Below are positions 8,108 to 16,368 of a stretch of 53,967 nt of DNA, piece after piece. The stretch spans positions 1-53,967 of the forward strand of contig JAJVHS010000030.1 in assembly GCA_022072615.1 (NCBI GenBank), given 5' to 3'. The DNA comes from Phycisphaerales bacterium (GTDB lineage: Bacteria; Planctomycetota; Phycisphaerae; Phycisphaerales; UBA1924). Position 1 is the stretch's first letter; each line of letters opens with the position of its first letter. Position numbers and translations under genes: made by a program. Under the pieces are notes generated by a model that saw nothing but the letters and a program-made list of their open reading frames with translations, searched no databases and was not told where the DNA came from.

Positions 8108-9178
8108 ATGCCCACCGGCTCTCAACCCTCGGTCGCGATCCTCGGCATCGGCCAGATGGGCCTGGTGTGCGCGGGCGTGCTCGCGTCGGCCCCATGGAAC
8201 TCCGCGACCGGCCAGAGTCGCTGCCGCAAGGTCGCCATCTGGGGCCACAACGAGGACGAGGCCGGCCAGCTCGCCCAGACCCGCCGCAGCCCCCGCCTCT
8301 CGGGATTCATCCTCCCCGACCACGTCCACGTCTGCTACCGCGACGCCGATCCGCTCCGAGACGCGGACCTGATTGTCTCGGCAATCCCCGTCCAGTACAT
8401 CCGCGGTGCCTGGCAGCGGCTCGCGCCCCTGATCAATCCCAGGGCCGCCATCGTCTCGGTCGCCAAGGGGATCGAGAACGACACGCTGCTCCGACCGACG
8501 CAGGTCATCCAGGACACGCTCCGGTCGGTCGGACGCGACGATCCCGACAAGCCCGCTCGGCCCATGGCGTGCCTCTCCGGGCCGACCATCGCGACCGAAC
8601 TGGCCCGGTGCCTTCCCGCCGCGATGATCGCGGCCTCCGATGACCCGGGCTTTGCGCTCCAGATCCAGTCGCTCTTCGCGACCAGCTGGCTGCGCGTCTA
8701 CACCAACCCCGACATCCTGGGCGTGGAGCTCGCCGGCGCCACCAAGAACGTCATCGCCATCGCCGCGGGGATCGTCGACGGCCTCCAGGCCGGGAACAAC
8801 GCCAAGTCCGCCCTCCTGGCCCGCGGCCTCGCGGAGATCGCCCGCCTGGGCCTGGCGATGGGCGCGAGCCCCGAAACCTTCTTCGGCATCGCCGGCCTGG
8901 GCGACCTCGCCACCTCGTGCTTCTCGCCCGAGGGCCGCAACCGCTCGTGCGGCGAGCACCTGGGCCGCGGCGGATCGCTCGAGGAATACCTCGCCGCGAC
9001 CCCCTACGTCGTCGAGGGCGTCGCCACGGCCAGATCGGTCGTCGACCTTGCCCGCAAGTACCGCGTCGAGATGCCCCTCACGCAGGCGGTGCACTCGGTG
9101 CTGTTCGAAGGGCTCGACCCCATCGAGGCCATCGGCCAGCTCATGAGCCGCGAGCAGAAAGCCGAGCGGGTGGGCTGA
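8108..9178 (+). CDS. gpsA: NAD(P)-dependent glycerol-3-phosphate dehydrogenase
   Basis: 356 residues, slightly longer than the usual 330-340. The N-terminal Rossmann motif is AILGIGQMGLVCAGVL. The family signatures follow: SVAKGIEN, the substrate loop LSGPTIATELA, the catalytic lysine region ELAGATKNVIAIAAGI, and the C-terminal helical domain with GIAGLGDLATSCFSPEGRN. It interconverts dihydroxyacetone phosphate and sn-glycerol 3-phosphate for phospholipid synthesis in the cytoplasm. The start is the ATG at 8108, because the frame upstream of it only has a TTG at 8048. The Rossmann motif has a Gly-x-Gly-x-x-Gly core with an extra Gln, as in other GpsA proteins. Confidence 0.93.
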   Translation: MPTGSQPSVAILGIGQMGLVCAGVLASAPWNSATGQSRCRKVAIWGHNEDEAGQLAQTRRSPRLSGFILPDHVHVCYRDADPLRDADLIVSAIPVQYIRGAWQRLAPLINPRAAIVSVAKGIENDTLLRPTQVIQDTLRSVGRDDPDKPARPMACLSGPTIATELARCLPAAMIAASDDPGFALQIQSLFATSWLRVYTNPDILGVELAGATKNVIAIAAGIVDGLQAGNNAKSALLARGLAEIARLGLAMGASPETFFGIAGLGDLATSCFSPEGRNRSCGEHLGRGGSLEEYLAATPYVVEGVATARSVVDLARKYRVEMPLTQAVHSVLFEGLDPIEAIGQLMSREQKAERVG

Positions 9179-9241
9179 GCAACGCCGGCCGCGCGCCGCA
9201 CCGGCCGGTCCGCCGAACAACTGGCCGCCCCGATCCGCCAT

Positions 9242-9272
9242 GCAAGAAAGTGGCGCCCACCAGCGGCGCCAC
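9242..9272 (-). terminator. Rho-independent terminator
   Basis: A perfect 8-bp stem, GTGGCGCC / GGCGCCAC (9250-9257 and 9265-9272), is followed on the minus strand by TTTCTTGCA. It lies past the stop of the minus-strand secreted-protein gene at 9308. It could also help stop gpsA readthrough from the other side. Confidence 0.65.
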
Positions 9273-9307
9273 CACTGTCTTGTCCTGGAATCCGTGCCTG
9301 ATTCGCG

Positions 9308-9901
9308 TCATGAGCGCCGGCGGCGCCCGGCGAGCACGCCGCCCGCGACCAGGACGCACGCCGCGCCCGGCGCGGGGATCTGCCCGACGTAGAGATGGTC
9401 GAGCCACCCGTACGCGTATCCGGGGTCATCCGAACCGACAAAGTGCAGCGTCGTGATGGGCACGTCGCTTGTGAAGCCGCGGAACCCGAAGCCCGGGAAC
9501 TGCTCAACCGTCCCATCGCTGAGCGTGATGATGTTCATCTGGTCGGTGTTGAAGATGTGCCGCTTCGTCTGGAAGTACGCACCCAGCGCCGTCACCGGCG
9601 CACCGCTGAACGTGATGAGCAGGTCACCGTCCACCCAGTTGGCGCTGATCGACGGGGAGGTCGGATACCCCGTTCCCCAGCCCGCGACGCCCCCGCCCCC
9701 CTCCGCGTAGAAGTCAAAGCCGTTTGCGCCGGGCGCATCCCACAGCGCCGTTACGCCGCTGAGTGTGTCGAAGTCCTCGAGGTAATACCCCGAGTTGATC
9801 ACCGAAAGGAACTCGGCCTCGGTCGAGTAGACCGTCGCCGCACCGGCGCGACCGGCCACCAGCGCCACCACACCCAACACTGCGAGAGCCTTCATGTCCA
9901 T
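9308..9901 (-). CDS. Secreted PAPG-CTERM protein, unknown function
   Basis: About 197 residues. A signal peptide (ALAVLGVVALVAGRAGAATV) is followed by a beta-rich domain without known motifs and a C-terminal sorting tail: PAPGAAC, a hydrophobic helix and RRRR. The sequence begins with three ATGs in a row (9907, 9901, 9895). AGGAGG touches the first one, so the second at 9901 has the best spacing and is chosen. The central region (EDFDTLSG, GAYFQTKRHIF, TLHFVGSDDPGYAYGWLDHLYVG) resembles PEP-CTERM proteins with jelly-roll folds: LDHLYVG plus PAPG is a common ending in them. It is expected on the cell surface or in the matrix. Confidence 0.75.
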   Translation of the reverse strand: MDMKALAVLGVVALVAGRAGAATVYSTEAEFLSVINSGYYLEDFDTLSGVTALWDAPGANGFDFYAEGGGGVAGWGTGYPTSPSISANWVDGDLLITFSGAPVTALGAYFQTKRHIFNTDQMNIITLSDGTVEQFPGFGFRGFTSDVPITTLHFVGSDDPGYAYGWLDHLYVGQIPAPGAACVLVAGGVLAGRRRRS

Positions 9902-10158
9902 GTCCATTCCTCCTGGTTGTGAGCCGACAGCGCGGCTCCGCGAGCAATGCCGCTGCTCGAGACCGAACGCCTCGGCCGCGGCAGCCCCATGTCACCCAGC
10001 ACACGGCATCACCGGTCCACGGGCGGTCGTGACCCGGATCGCCGCCGACCCAGATTTCCTCCGGTCGGCTCGACCAAGTTACAGGCTTGCAAACGCTCCG
10101 TCAAGAAGTTTTCAGACATTTTTTTCAAACATACGTATCATTCTGTATTTGAAGCGTT
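9902..10158. other. Intergenic region between divergent genes
   Basis: No gene seen. The right half is unusually AT-rich for this window (a T-run around 10119-10126 and ATACGTATCATTCTG), as expected of promoter DNA for the gene at 10224. The left part should hold the promoter of the minus-strand secreted-protein gene. Confidence 0.5.
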
Positions 10159-10164
10159 TATAAT
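10159..10164 (+). promoter_or_regulatory. Candidate -10 box (TATAAT)
   Basis: A perfect TATAAT lies 60 bases before the start of the gene at 10224 in an AT-rich island. No convincing TTGACA partner is found 16-18 bases upstream, so the promoter is only partly supported. Confidence 0.4.
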
Positions 10165-10223
10165 GACTTCGATCGTCACTCGATGCTGAGTCTCCGTCGC
10201 CTGTGAGCCTGCGGTATCATCCC

Positions 10224-11456
10224 ATGCCCATGACCGGAGCAATCGCCGACCCGACCGGCTTTGACGCAAAGGCCCAGCACGCCCTCCGCCGTGTGAGGGT
10301 CGCCATCGCCGACCTCATCGCGCCATTGACAGGCAAGCGCACCGTCAAAACCGCGGACCTTGTGGAGATGCTCGGCCTCGACACGCGCCTCGCCTGGAAG
10401 CTCACCAAGATCCTCGACGACGACGATGCCCTGACCGCCGTGCGCTACCTGCCGGGCCGCCGTGCCGTTCGCCTCCTCCTCAAGGCCGCCGCCAGGCGCG
10501 GAGCGCCCCGGGCGGCGCTCGACGAGCTGGAAGAAGCCTTCGACGCGCTGGATGAACTGGTGCAGCGCGAGGCCGGCGACCGCAAGTCGTTCGGCATGAT
10601 GGTCAGCAACCGCGCCCGCGCACTGCGCGACGACGCCGCGCTCGAGCACCGCAAGGGCGCCTTTGACCACAACGGCTTCATCTGGGGCGTACAGGCAAAG
10701 CTCCAGGTGCACACCTATTTCATGCGCCAGTCACAGGACGGCGAGCACCTCGACGCCGCGATCGTCCGCGGCTTCGTCGGCCTCCGGCGCGTCCGTCCCA
10801 ACGTTCCGTGGCGCGTGTCGCGCTTCGTCTCCATCGACGATACCAACCAGGTCCGCGGGCAATTCGAACGGTCGCCCATCGACCCGTCGGGCGTCCACAA
10901 CTGCGTACCCCTGCTCCGCGAGTACTGCTCGCCCGAGATCCCCCCGGTCCAGCGAGCCATCGGCCCCATGGACGCGGTGGACTACGTGCTCGGCCAGGGC
11001 GAAGTCGGCAACACGCAGTCGGTCACCTGCCTGATCGGTGAATTGATCCGCAACACGGACCCGTGCTATCCCGATGAGCACCACCGCGGGCTGGGCACCA
11101 AGGCTCCGCTTCGCACGCCCTGCCAGGCCGTCGTGTTCGACCTGTACCTGCACCGGCCGTTCTTCGGAAAGGTCTCGCCCACGTGCCGGCTCGTGAGCGA
11201 CCTGTTCGTCGAGAGCGTCGGCGTCGGCTACACCGACACCGACCACCTGCCATTGACAGAAACGATCGACGCCCTCGGACCCGCCGCCGTCGCTCCCCCG
11301 GTCGTCGAAATGCCCGGGTACTCAACCATGATGCAATCGTGCTTCCGCCGCCTGGGATGGGAAGCCGCCGAATTCGACTGCTACCGGATCACCATGCCGT
11401 ACCCGCCCATGCCGAGCGCGCTGCTGGTCGATTGCGACCTCCCGCGCAGGCCGTGA
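10224..11456 (+). CDS. Conserved-looking protein of unknown function
   Basis: 410 residues and not recognised. Residues about 25-75 read like a winged-helix or other HTH region (KTADLVEMLGLDTRLAWKLTKIL, then ALTAVRYLPGRRAVRLLL). The rest is a mixed alpha/beta globular region with no signal peptide or membrane segment, ending FDCYRITMPYPPMPSALLVDCD. Cys and His are scattered (GVHNCVP, REYCSPE, NTDPCYPDEHH) without a clear metal-binding pattern. It could be a regulator with a large sensory domain. The start is set at the first ATG (10224); a second lies at 10230 and a GTG at 10203. It stands alone, convergent with the OsmC-type gene. Confidence 0.65.
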   Translation: MPMTGAIADPTGFDAKAQHALRRVRVAIADLIAPLTGKRTVKTADLVEMLGLDTRLAWKLTKILDDDDALTAVRYLPGRRAVRLLLKAAARRGAPRAALDELEEAFDALDELVQREAGDRKSFGMMVSNRARALRDDAALEHRKGAFDHNGFIWGVQAKLQVHTYFMRQSQDGEHLDAAIVRGFVGLRRVRPNVPWRVSRFVSIDDTNQVRGQFERSPIDPSGVHNCVPLLREYCSPEIPPVQRAIGPMDAVDYVLGQGEVGNTQSVTCLIGELIRNTDPCYPDEHHRGLGTKAPLRTPCQAVVFDLYLHRPFFGKVSPTCRLVSDLFVESVGVGYTDTDHLPLTETIDALGPAAVAPPVVEMPGYSTMMQSCFRRLGWEAAEFDCYRITMPYPPMPSALLVDCDLPRRP

Positions 11457-11491
11457 CGCTCGCACCGCGCCGCCCGTGTGCTCCCCGCGCT

Positions 11492-11920
11492 TCATCCGAA
11501 CTTGACGATCTTCAGCGTGATCTCCGCGCCCGCGAGCACCTTGCTCACCGGGCAGCCCGCCTTGGCGGCCTGCGCGTGCTTCTCAAAGTCCGCCCGCGAC
11601 ATCCCGGGCACCGTCCCCTCGAGCTCGAGCTCGATCCTCGGGATCGCAAACCCCGTCGCCTGCTTCTCCAGGTGCACCTTCGCGACCGCGTGCAGCCGCT
11701 CGGGCGGATGACCCGCGCCGCCGAGCATCGCCGAAAGCTGCATCGCGAAACACCCCGCGTGCGCCGCCGCGATCAGCTCCTCCGGGTTGGTTCCCTTGCC
11801 GTCCGCCGTCCGGGCGCGGAAGTCGTACGGCGCATCAAGCGTCCCGCTCTGCACCTTCACACGCCCGCCGCCCTCCGTCAGGTTGCCCTTCCACTCCGCT
11901 TCACCGGTGCGATACGCCAT
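11492..11920 (-). CDS. OsmC/Ohr-family peroxidase-like protein
   Basis: 142 residues, the standard size. AAGGAGAG precedes the ATG at 11920. Both family cysteines are present: AAAHAGCFAM and AAKAGCPVSKVL. The Glu (NPEELIAAAH) that helps position them is also there. OsmC/Ohr dimers reduce organic hydroperoxides with thiols in the cytoplasm. It belongs to the OsmC branch (peptide SGTLDAPYDF, GTNPEELI) rather than Ohr. A second, more distant OsmC-family gene lies 2.3 kb away next to a TetR gene. Confidence 0.9.
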   Translation of the reverse strand: MAYRTGEAEWKGNLTEGGGRVKVQSGTLDAPYDFRARTADGKGTNPEELIAAAHAGCFAMQLSAMLGGAGHPPERLHAVAKVHLEKQATGFAIPRIELELEGTVPGMSRADFEKHAQAAKAGCPVSKVLAGAEITLKIVKFG

Positions 11921-12089
11921 GGTTCTCTCCTTGATCTGGCCGGACCGCAGGAAGCCTACGCCCCCCATCGGGCGCCGGGCGGCCGCCCGGCGACGCGAAT
12001 TTGCGTGAGCATCTCCGCTCCGCCGCGTTCAAGCCCCGGTCCGCAACCTCAACCCCATTCGGGACAACCCGGGCAATAGGAGAAGCACC

Positions 12090-12935
12090 ATGTCATTGCG
12101 TCGTGTCGCCCATCTTTCCTTCATCGTGATCTGCTCGACCGCCGCCACCACCCTCGCGGACTACGACGCGACCTTCGACTACAAGAACAACTCGAGGTCC
12201 CTGCATCTCAACTTCATGGCCGACGCCACGGCCTTCGCCGTGAACGTCCCCGTCGGGGCCGTCGAACCCGACCCGACCCTCGGCGACGGCGTTTTCTCGA
12301 TCTCCGATTCCGTCCGCCGGGCCGCGCTGTCCTGGAACGCCGCCGCAACCGGCTGGAACCTCAACCTCGGCATGGCGAACCCCGGCGACATCACCATCGA
12401 CGTCCGCATGGGATTCATCGATCCCGACAACGCCGACAACAACGAGTTCACCACGCCCAGCAGCGATCACGCCGACAACGACGGCGAGCACGGCGGCCCG
12501 GGCGCCCGCAACGTCCTGGCGTTCTACCGCGTCACCGGCACCGATCCCGCCGATGGACGGTTCGCGACCTCCGCCGAGATCGTCTTCAATCCCTTCGCCT
12601 CCTGGGGCGTCGGTACCAACGCGCTGGTGCGCGAAGGTTTCGACTACGACCCGATCATCGTCGCCCTGCACGAGATCGGCCACGCCCTGCGGCTCGACCA
12701 CACCACGCCGGGCGGCAGCACCACCATCGGCATCCCCCGCGACGGCGACGTCATGCGGCCCATCTCGCAGTCCGGCTGGCACCGCACCAACGCCAACATG
12801 ATGTTCGATCGCAACCCCAATGCGGCCGATCTCGCCTCCGCCACCGCCTCGTTCAACGACAAGCTCCCCGCGCCCGGTCCGGTCGCGCTCGCCGGGATCG
12901 CGGTGCTGACCGTGGCCCGCCGGCGCCGCCCGTAG
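12090..12935 (+). CDS. Secreted matrixin-like zinc metalloprotease with PAPG-CTERM tail
   Basis: 281 residues. A signal peptide (SFIVICSTAATTLADY) is followed by a catalytic domain with the metzincin zinc motif HEIGHALRLDH (His194, His198, His204) and a Met-turn region GDVMRPIS. The tail is PAPGPVA, a hydrophobic stretch and RRRR. Matrixins cleave extracellular proteins using one Zn2+ held by three His. The usual Gly in HExxHxxGxxH is Arg here (HALRLDH), which is unusual but does not remove a ligand. There is no recognisable cysteine-switch prodomain. It should act at the cell surface. Confidence 0.82.
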   Translation: MSLRRVAHLSFIVICSTAATTLADYDATFDYKNNSRSLHLNFMADATAFAVNVPVGAVEPDPTLGDGVFSISDSVRRAALSWNAAATGWNLNLGMANPGDITIDVRMGFIDPDNADNNEFTTPSSDHADNDGEHGGPGARNVLAFYRVTGTDPADGRFATSAEIVFNPFASWGVGTNALVREGFDYDPIIVALHEIGHALRLDHTTPGGSTTIGIPRDGDVMRPISQSGWHRTNANMMFDRNPNAADLASATASFNDKLPAPGPVALAGIAVLTVARRRRP

Positions 12936-13140
12936 GGCACGCCCTCCCGCACGGATCCCCTCACTCGGCGGCTCGCCCGACCCGGTGCGCCGCCGATTCG
13001 GCTCCTTCCGAACTCTCGCCGCCGACCGGGAGATTCCCCCGCATGAAGCACACTTTGCTCCGGTTTCACGGTTCGCTCACCGTACCGGCTGACCTTGGAG
13101 CACCGAATCACGCGGCAGTTTCACCGCGGGAGTGCTCAAC

Positions 13141-13314
13141 ATGCTCCAGACCGTTCTCATCGTCCTTCTCATCCTCCTGCTGATCGGCATGCTGCCGACA
13201 TGGCCCTATTCCAGCGGCTGGGGCTACTTCCCTGCCGGCGGCGTCGGCCTCCTGCTGCTGGTCGTCGTCATCATCCTGGCCCTGCGCGGCGACCGCGGGC
13301 GACTCACCCGCTGA
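13141..13314 (+). CDS. DUF3309 small membrane protein
   Basis: 57 residues. Two hydrophobic segments (LQTVLIVLLILLLIGMLP and VGLLLLVVVIILAL) flank the family's typical core TWPYSSGWGYFPAGG. This matches DUF3309, a short bacterial membrane protein family of unknown role. The start is the ATG at 13141, which has GGGAG eight bases upstream, rather than a GTG at 13132 that overlaps that site. Confidence 0.85.
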   Translation: MLQTVLIVLLILLLIGMLPTWPYSSGWGYFPAGGVGLLLLVVVIILALRGDRGRLTR

Positions 13315-13387
13315 CCGTCGTCCGCGACGACGACGCAGACCGTGCGGCTCGTGCGCTGTCCACCGCTCCCGCGGCGCGGCACCCGCT

Positions 13388-14014
13388 TCACCGGCGATCA
13401 AGGTGCTCGCTGAGCACCCGCTCCGCCGCGACCCGCGCCACCAGCGCCGCGTCGTCACGATCGTGGACGTGCCGGAGCACGAGCGTTCCCTCGAGCAGAA
13501 TCGTCAATTCATCGGCCAGCGCCGCCGGATCTTCCGCGCCCGCAAGCGTCGCCAGCCGGCGGAACTCCTCCCGCGTCCTGCGCTTGTGCTCGGCCGCCGC
13601 CCGGTGCACCGGGTGCCTCCGATCCGCGAACTCCGTCGCCGCGTTGATGAACACGCACCCGCGGAACTCCGGGTCGTTGAACCACGCGTCGAGGACGTCG
13701 AAGTACGCCAGGAGCTGCCCGCGCGGTGAATCACCGCCGAGCTTCCGCGCCGCCGCCGTCCACGCCGCCGACTCCCACTCATCGCGGCTCTTCACGCACT
13801 CCTCGACCAGCTCGTCCTTGCTCTCGAAGTGCTTGTAGAAGGTCGTCTTGGTGACGCCCGCGCGCTCGATCACCGCGTCGAGCCCGACCGTCGCGAAGCC
13901 GTACCGGTAGAACAGCTCGATGCCCGCAGAGATGATCCGGTCCCGCCCCGTCGCGGGCGGCGGCGGCACGCCCAGCAGGTCCGCCACGCTCCTGGTTGGC
14001 TGCCGATCGGCCAC
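13388..14014 (-). CDS. TetR/AcrR-family transcriptional regulator
   Basis: 208 residues. The N-terminal HTH is clear: RDRIISAGIELFYRYGFATVGLDAVIERAGVTKTTFYKHFESKDEL. The C-terminal ligand-binding part is all-helical (YFDVLDAWFNDPEFRGCVFINAATEF), as in the TetR_C family related to TetR regulators of redox and xenobiotic stress. The start is a GTG at 14014 with GGAGGGTGA upstream. It is divergent from an OsmC-family gene, and a near-perfect palindrome lies between them 30 bases from this start, which suggests it represses itself and the OsmC gene. The ligand cannot be inferred. Confidence 0.9.
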   Translation of the reverse strand: MADRQPTRSVADLLGVPPPPATGRDRIISAGIELFYRYGFATVGLDAVIERAGVTKTTFYKHFESKDELVEECVKSRDEWESAAWTAAARKLGGDSPRGQLLAYFDVLDAWFNDPEFRGCVFINAATEFADRRHPVHRAAAEHKRRTREEFRRLATLAGAEDPAALADELTILLEGTLVLRHVHDRDDAALVARVAAERVLSEHLDRR

Positions 14015-14044
14015 GCGTCACCCTCCGGACGGCCGGCGGTCGCG

Positions 14045-14083
14045 GTGCACCTTGAGTACACCGGGGGAGTACTCAGAGTGCAC
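14045..14083. promoter_or_regulatory. Candidate TetR operator
   Basis: GTGCACCTTGAGTAC (14045-14059) and GTACTCAGAGTGCAC (14069-14083) are inverted repeats matching at 13 of 15 positions. They contain a perfect TGAGTAC...GTACTCA core around a 9-base centre. The element is the only strong palindrome between the divergent TetR and OsmC-family genes, so the TetR protein is the natural binder. Confidence 0.7.
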
Positions 14084-14233
14084 TGTTCCGCGGCGGTTGA
14101 CGCGCCATCATAACAGCACGCGATCCGGGAAGGGATCGACACACACCGCGGCGCCGACGAGGCCCGGCTCGTGACGGGTGAACGCTCGTGGCGGGCCCTC
14201 TCGCGCCGCACAACCAACGAAGGAGACCTGAAC

Positions 14234-14815
14234 ATGTCAGACCGCATGAGCTGTATCGCTGCGCCCGTGCAGCCCGTCATCAACGGCATCGACGTCGGCG
14301 AACTCCGATCGACGATCGCCGCCATCGAGGAATCCCCGGCCGCGGGCAAGACCACCTGGACCATCCGCAGCGTCTGGAAGGGCGGTACGCGCTCCGACCA
14401 CCACGTCGAGAGCTGCCGCATCGGCGCGGGCGACATCCCCCGGCGGTTCACGATCCCCGTGGACGAGCCCTACGAACTCTGCGGCAGCAACCGCTACGCC
14501 AACCCGCAGGAATACCTCATGGCGGCGCTCAACGCCTGCATGATGGTCGGCTACTCCGCCGTCGCCGCGCTCATGGGCATCACCCTCACCAGGCTCGAGG
14601 TCACCACCTACGGCGACATCGACCTCCGAGGCTTCCTGGGCATCGCGCCGAGCGTCTCGGCCGGCTACGACAACCTCCACCAGGACGTCATCATCGCCGG
14701 CTCGGGCACCGACGATGAATTCCGGCGACTCCACGACATCGTCCGAGCCACCAGCCCCAACTTCTTCAACATCACCCGCGCCGTCCCCGTGAACTCCCGG
14801 CTCACGATCGCCTGA
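14234..14815 (+). CDS. OsmC-family protein
   Basis: 193 residues, with AAGGAG before the ATG. It matches the longer OsmC-like subfamily: YANPQEYLMAALNACMMVGYSAVAALMGI carries the first family Cys. The second Cys of Ohr/OsmC is not evident, since the matching helix reads RATSPNFFNITRAVP. This branch of the family is poorly characterised and may not be a peroxidase. Placement opposite a TetR gene with a shared operator suggests a stress- or ligand-inducible gene. Confidence 0.82.
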   Translation: MSDRMSCIAAPVQPVINGIDVGELRSTIAAIEESPAAGKTTWTIRSVWKGGTRSDHHVESCRIGAGDIPRRFTIPVDEPYELCGSNRYANPQEYLMAALNACMMVGYSAVAALMGITLTRLEVTTYGDIDLRGFLGIAPSVSAGYDNLHQDVIIAGSGTDDEFRRLHDIVRATSPNFFNITRAVPVNSRLTIA

Positions 14816-14937
14816 ACCGGCGAGCCCTTCACACCAAGTCTCCGCCGCGTCACAAAGCCCTCAACCCTCGTCCGGGCCGGCCCCTCGCCGGCCCTTTTCG
14901 CGTTCACCGACCTCGACGACCAGCCGCCCACGGCTTC

Positions 14938-15041
14938 GTGCCTTGATGCCTTGATGCCTTCTTGCCTTTGTGCCTTTGTGCCTTTGTGCCTCGTTGCCTT
15001 GATGCCTTGTTGCCTTCTGGCCTTCTTGCCTTCCTGCCTTC
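14938..15041. repeat. 8-bp tandem repeat block, GTGCCTNN type
   Basis: Thirteen consecutive 8-base units on the plus strand (GTGCCTTG, ATGCCTTG, ATGCCTTC, TTGCCTTT, GTGCCTTT ...), with the CCT core nearly constant. They fill the gap between two convergent genes. The same unit recurs at 17291, 21302, 21532 and, in reverse complement, 40065. Confidence 0.8.
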
Positions 15042-15044
15042 CCC

Positions 15045-16148
15045 TCACACATTGAACAGGAAGTGGCACACGTCCGCGTCGTGCATCACGTAGTCCTTGC
15101 CCTCGATGCGCATCTTGCCGGCTTCCTTGATCGCCTTCTCCGACTTGTACTTCTCGAGGTCCGCCACCGAGTAGATCTCCGCTCGGATGAACCCCTTCTC
15201 GAAGTCCGTGTGGATCACGCCCGCCGCCTGCGGAGCGGTCGACCCGATCGGCACCGTCCACGCCCGGATCTCCTTCGGGCCCGCCGTGTAGTAGCTCTGG
15301 AGCCCCAGCAGCTTGTACGCTGCCCGGGCCAGCCGATTCAGCGCCGGCTCCTCCATGCCCATGCTCTGGAGCATCTCCAGCTTGTCGGCATCCCCCAGCT
15401 CCGCCAGCTCGCTCTCGATCTTCGCGCACACCGGGACGACTTCCGACCCTTCCTTCTGCGCGTGCTCCCGCACCCGCTGCGCCAGCGGCCCGGTCCCGTT
15501 GACGTCCTCCTCGTCCACGTTCATCACGTAGAGCACCTTCTTGGAGGTGATCAGGCTCAGCCCTTTGAGCGCCTTGGCCTGCTCGGGGTCGTCAAAGTGC
15601 ACCGTCCGAGCCGGCTTGCCCGCATTGAGCACCGGCGCCAGCGCCTTGAGGACGGCAAAGCGAGCCACCGACTCCTTGTCGCCCGCCTTGGCCGCCCGCT
15701 CGGCCTTCGACAACGCCCCGTTCACGGTCTCGAGGTCCGCAAGCACGAGCTCCGTGTTGATGATCTCGATGTCGCGCAGCGGGTCGACCGTCCCCTCGAC
15801 GTGCGTGATGTCCTCGCCCCCCGGCGCGTGCGTGAAGCACCGCACCACCTGCAGGATCGCGTCCACCTCGCGGATGTGCGACAGGAACTTGTTCCCCAGG
15901 CCCGCGCCCTCGCTCGCGCCCTTCACGATGCCCGCGATGTCCACCAGCCGCAGCATCGCCGGGACGACCTTCTGGGTCTCGATGTGCCGCCGGATGATCT
16001 CCAGCCGGTGGTCGGGAATCGGGACCACGCCCACGTTCGGCTCGATGGTCGCAAACGGATAGTTGGCCGCCAGTGCGCCCGCCTTCGTCAACGCGTTGAA
16101 CAGCGTGCTCTTCCCGACGTTCGGCAGCCCGACAATACCGGCTTCCAT
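15045..16148 (-). CDS. ychF: Redox-regulated ATPase / GTPase YchF (OLA1 family)
   Basis: 367 residues, the usual size. G1 is [12 protein letters not shown]3 is [19 protein letters not shown], and the G4 region is YVMNVDEED rather than NKxD, which is typical of the ATP-preferring YchF/OLA1 group. The A-domain coiled coil lies in the middle. A C-terminal TGS domain ends with [20 protein letters not shown]. The protein binds ribosomes and is linked to stress and redox responses. The start is [10 protein letters not shown] at 16148. Confidence 0.95.
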   Translation of the reverse strand: MEAGIVGLPNVGKSTLFNALTKAGALAANYPFATIEPNVGVVPIPDHRLEIIRRHIETQKVVPAMLRLVDIAGIVKGASEGAGLGNKFLSHIREVDAILQVVRCFTHAPGGEDITHVEGTVDPLRDIEIINTELVLADLETVNGALSKAERAAKAGDKESVARFAVLKALAPVLNAGKPARTVHFDDPEQAKALKGLSLITSKKVLYVMNVDEEDVNGTGPLAQRVREHAQKEGSEVVPVCAKIESELAELGDADKLEMLQSMGMEEPALNRLARAAYKLLGLQSYYTAGPKEIRAWTVPIGSTAPQAAGVIHTDFEKGFIRAEIYSVADLEKYKSEKAIKEAGKMRIEGKDYVMHDADVCHFLFNV

Positions 16149-16368
16149 GCGACCAGCTCCTGCAAAAGGGGGCCGATTGTAGAGCCGTGAGCCGATCGGG
16201 CACCCGGGAGCGTCTTCCCCGCTCAATCGCGGGCGAAAAAACCTCCCCCGATGCCCCGGTTGCCCCATCGAACGATCATGCTTGACGGGCCACGCGGCCG
16301 CACGCGAGCTTGACCATCCGCGGGCCGCCACCAGCGCCAGGGCTCAGCCCTCCGGGATACATTCTCGC

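Noticed and set aside
13315-13387. Terminator hairpin after the DUF3309 gene
   Set aside because: A CGTCGTC/GACGACG stem exists, but with a short loop and no T-run; too weak to call.
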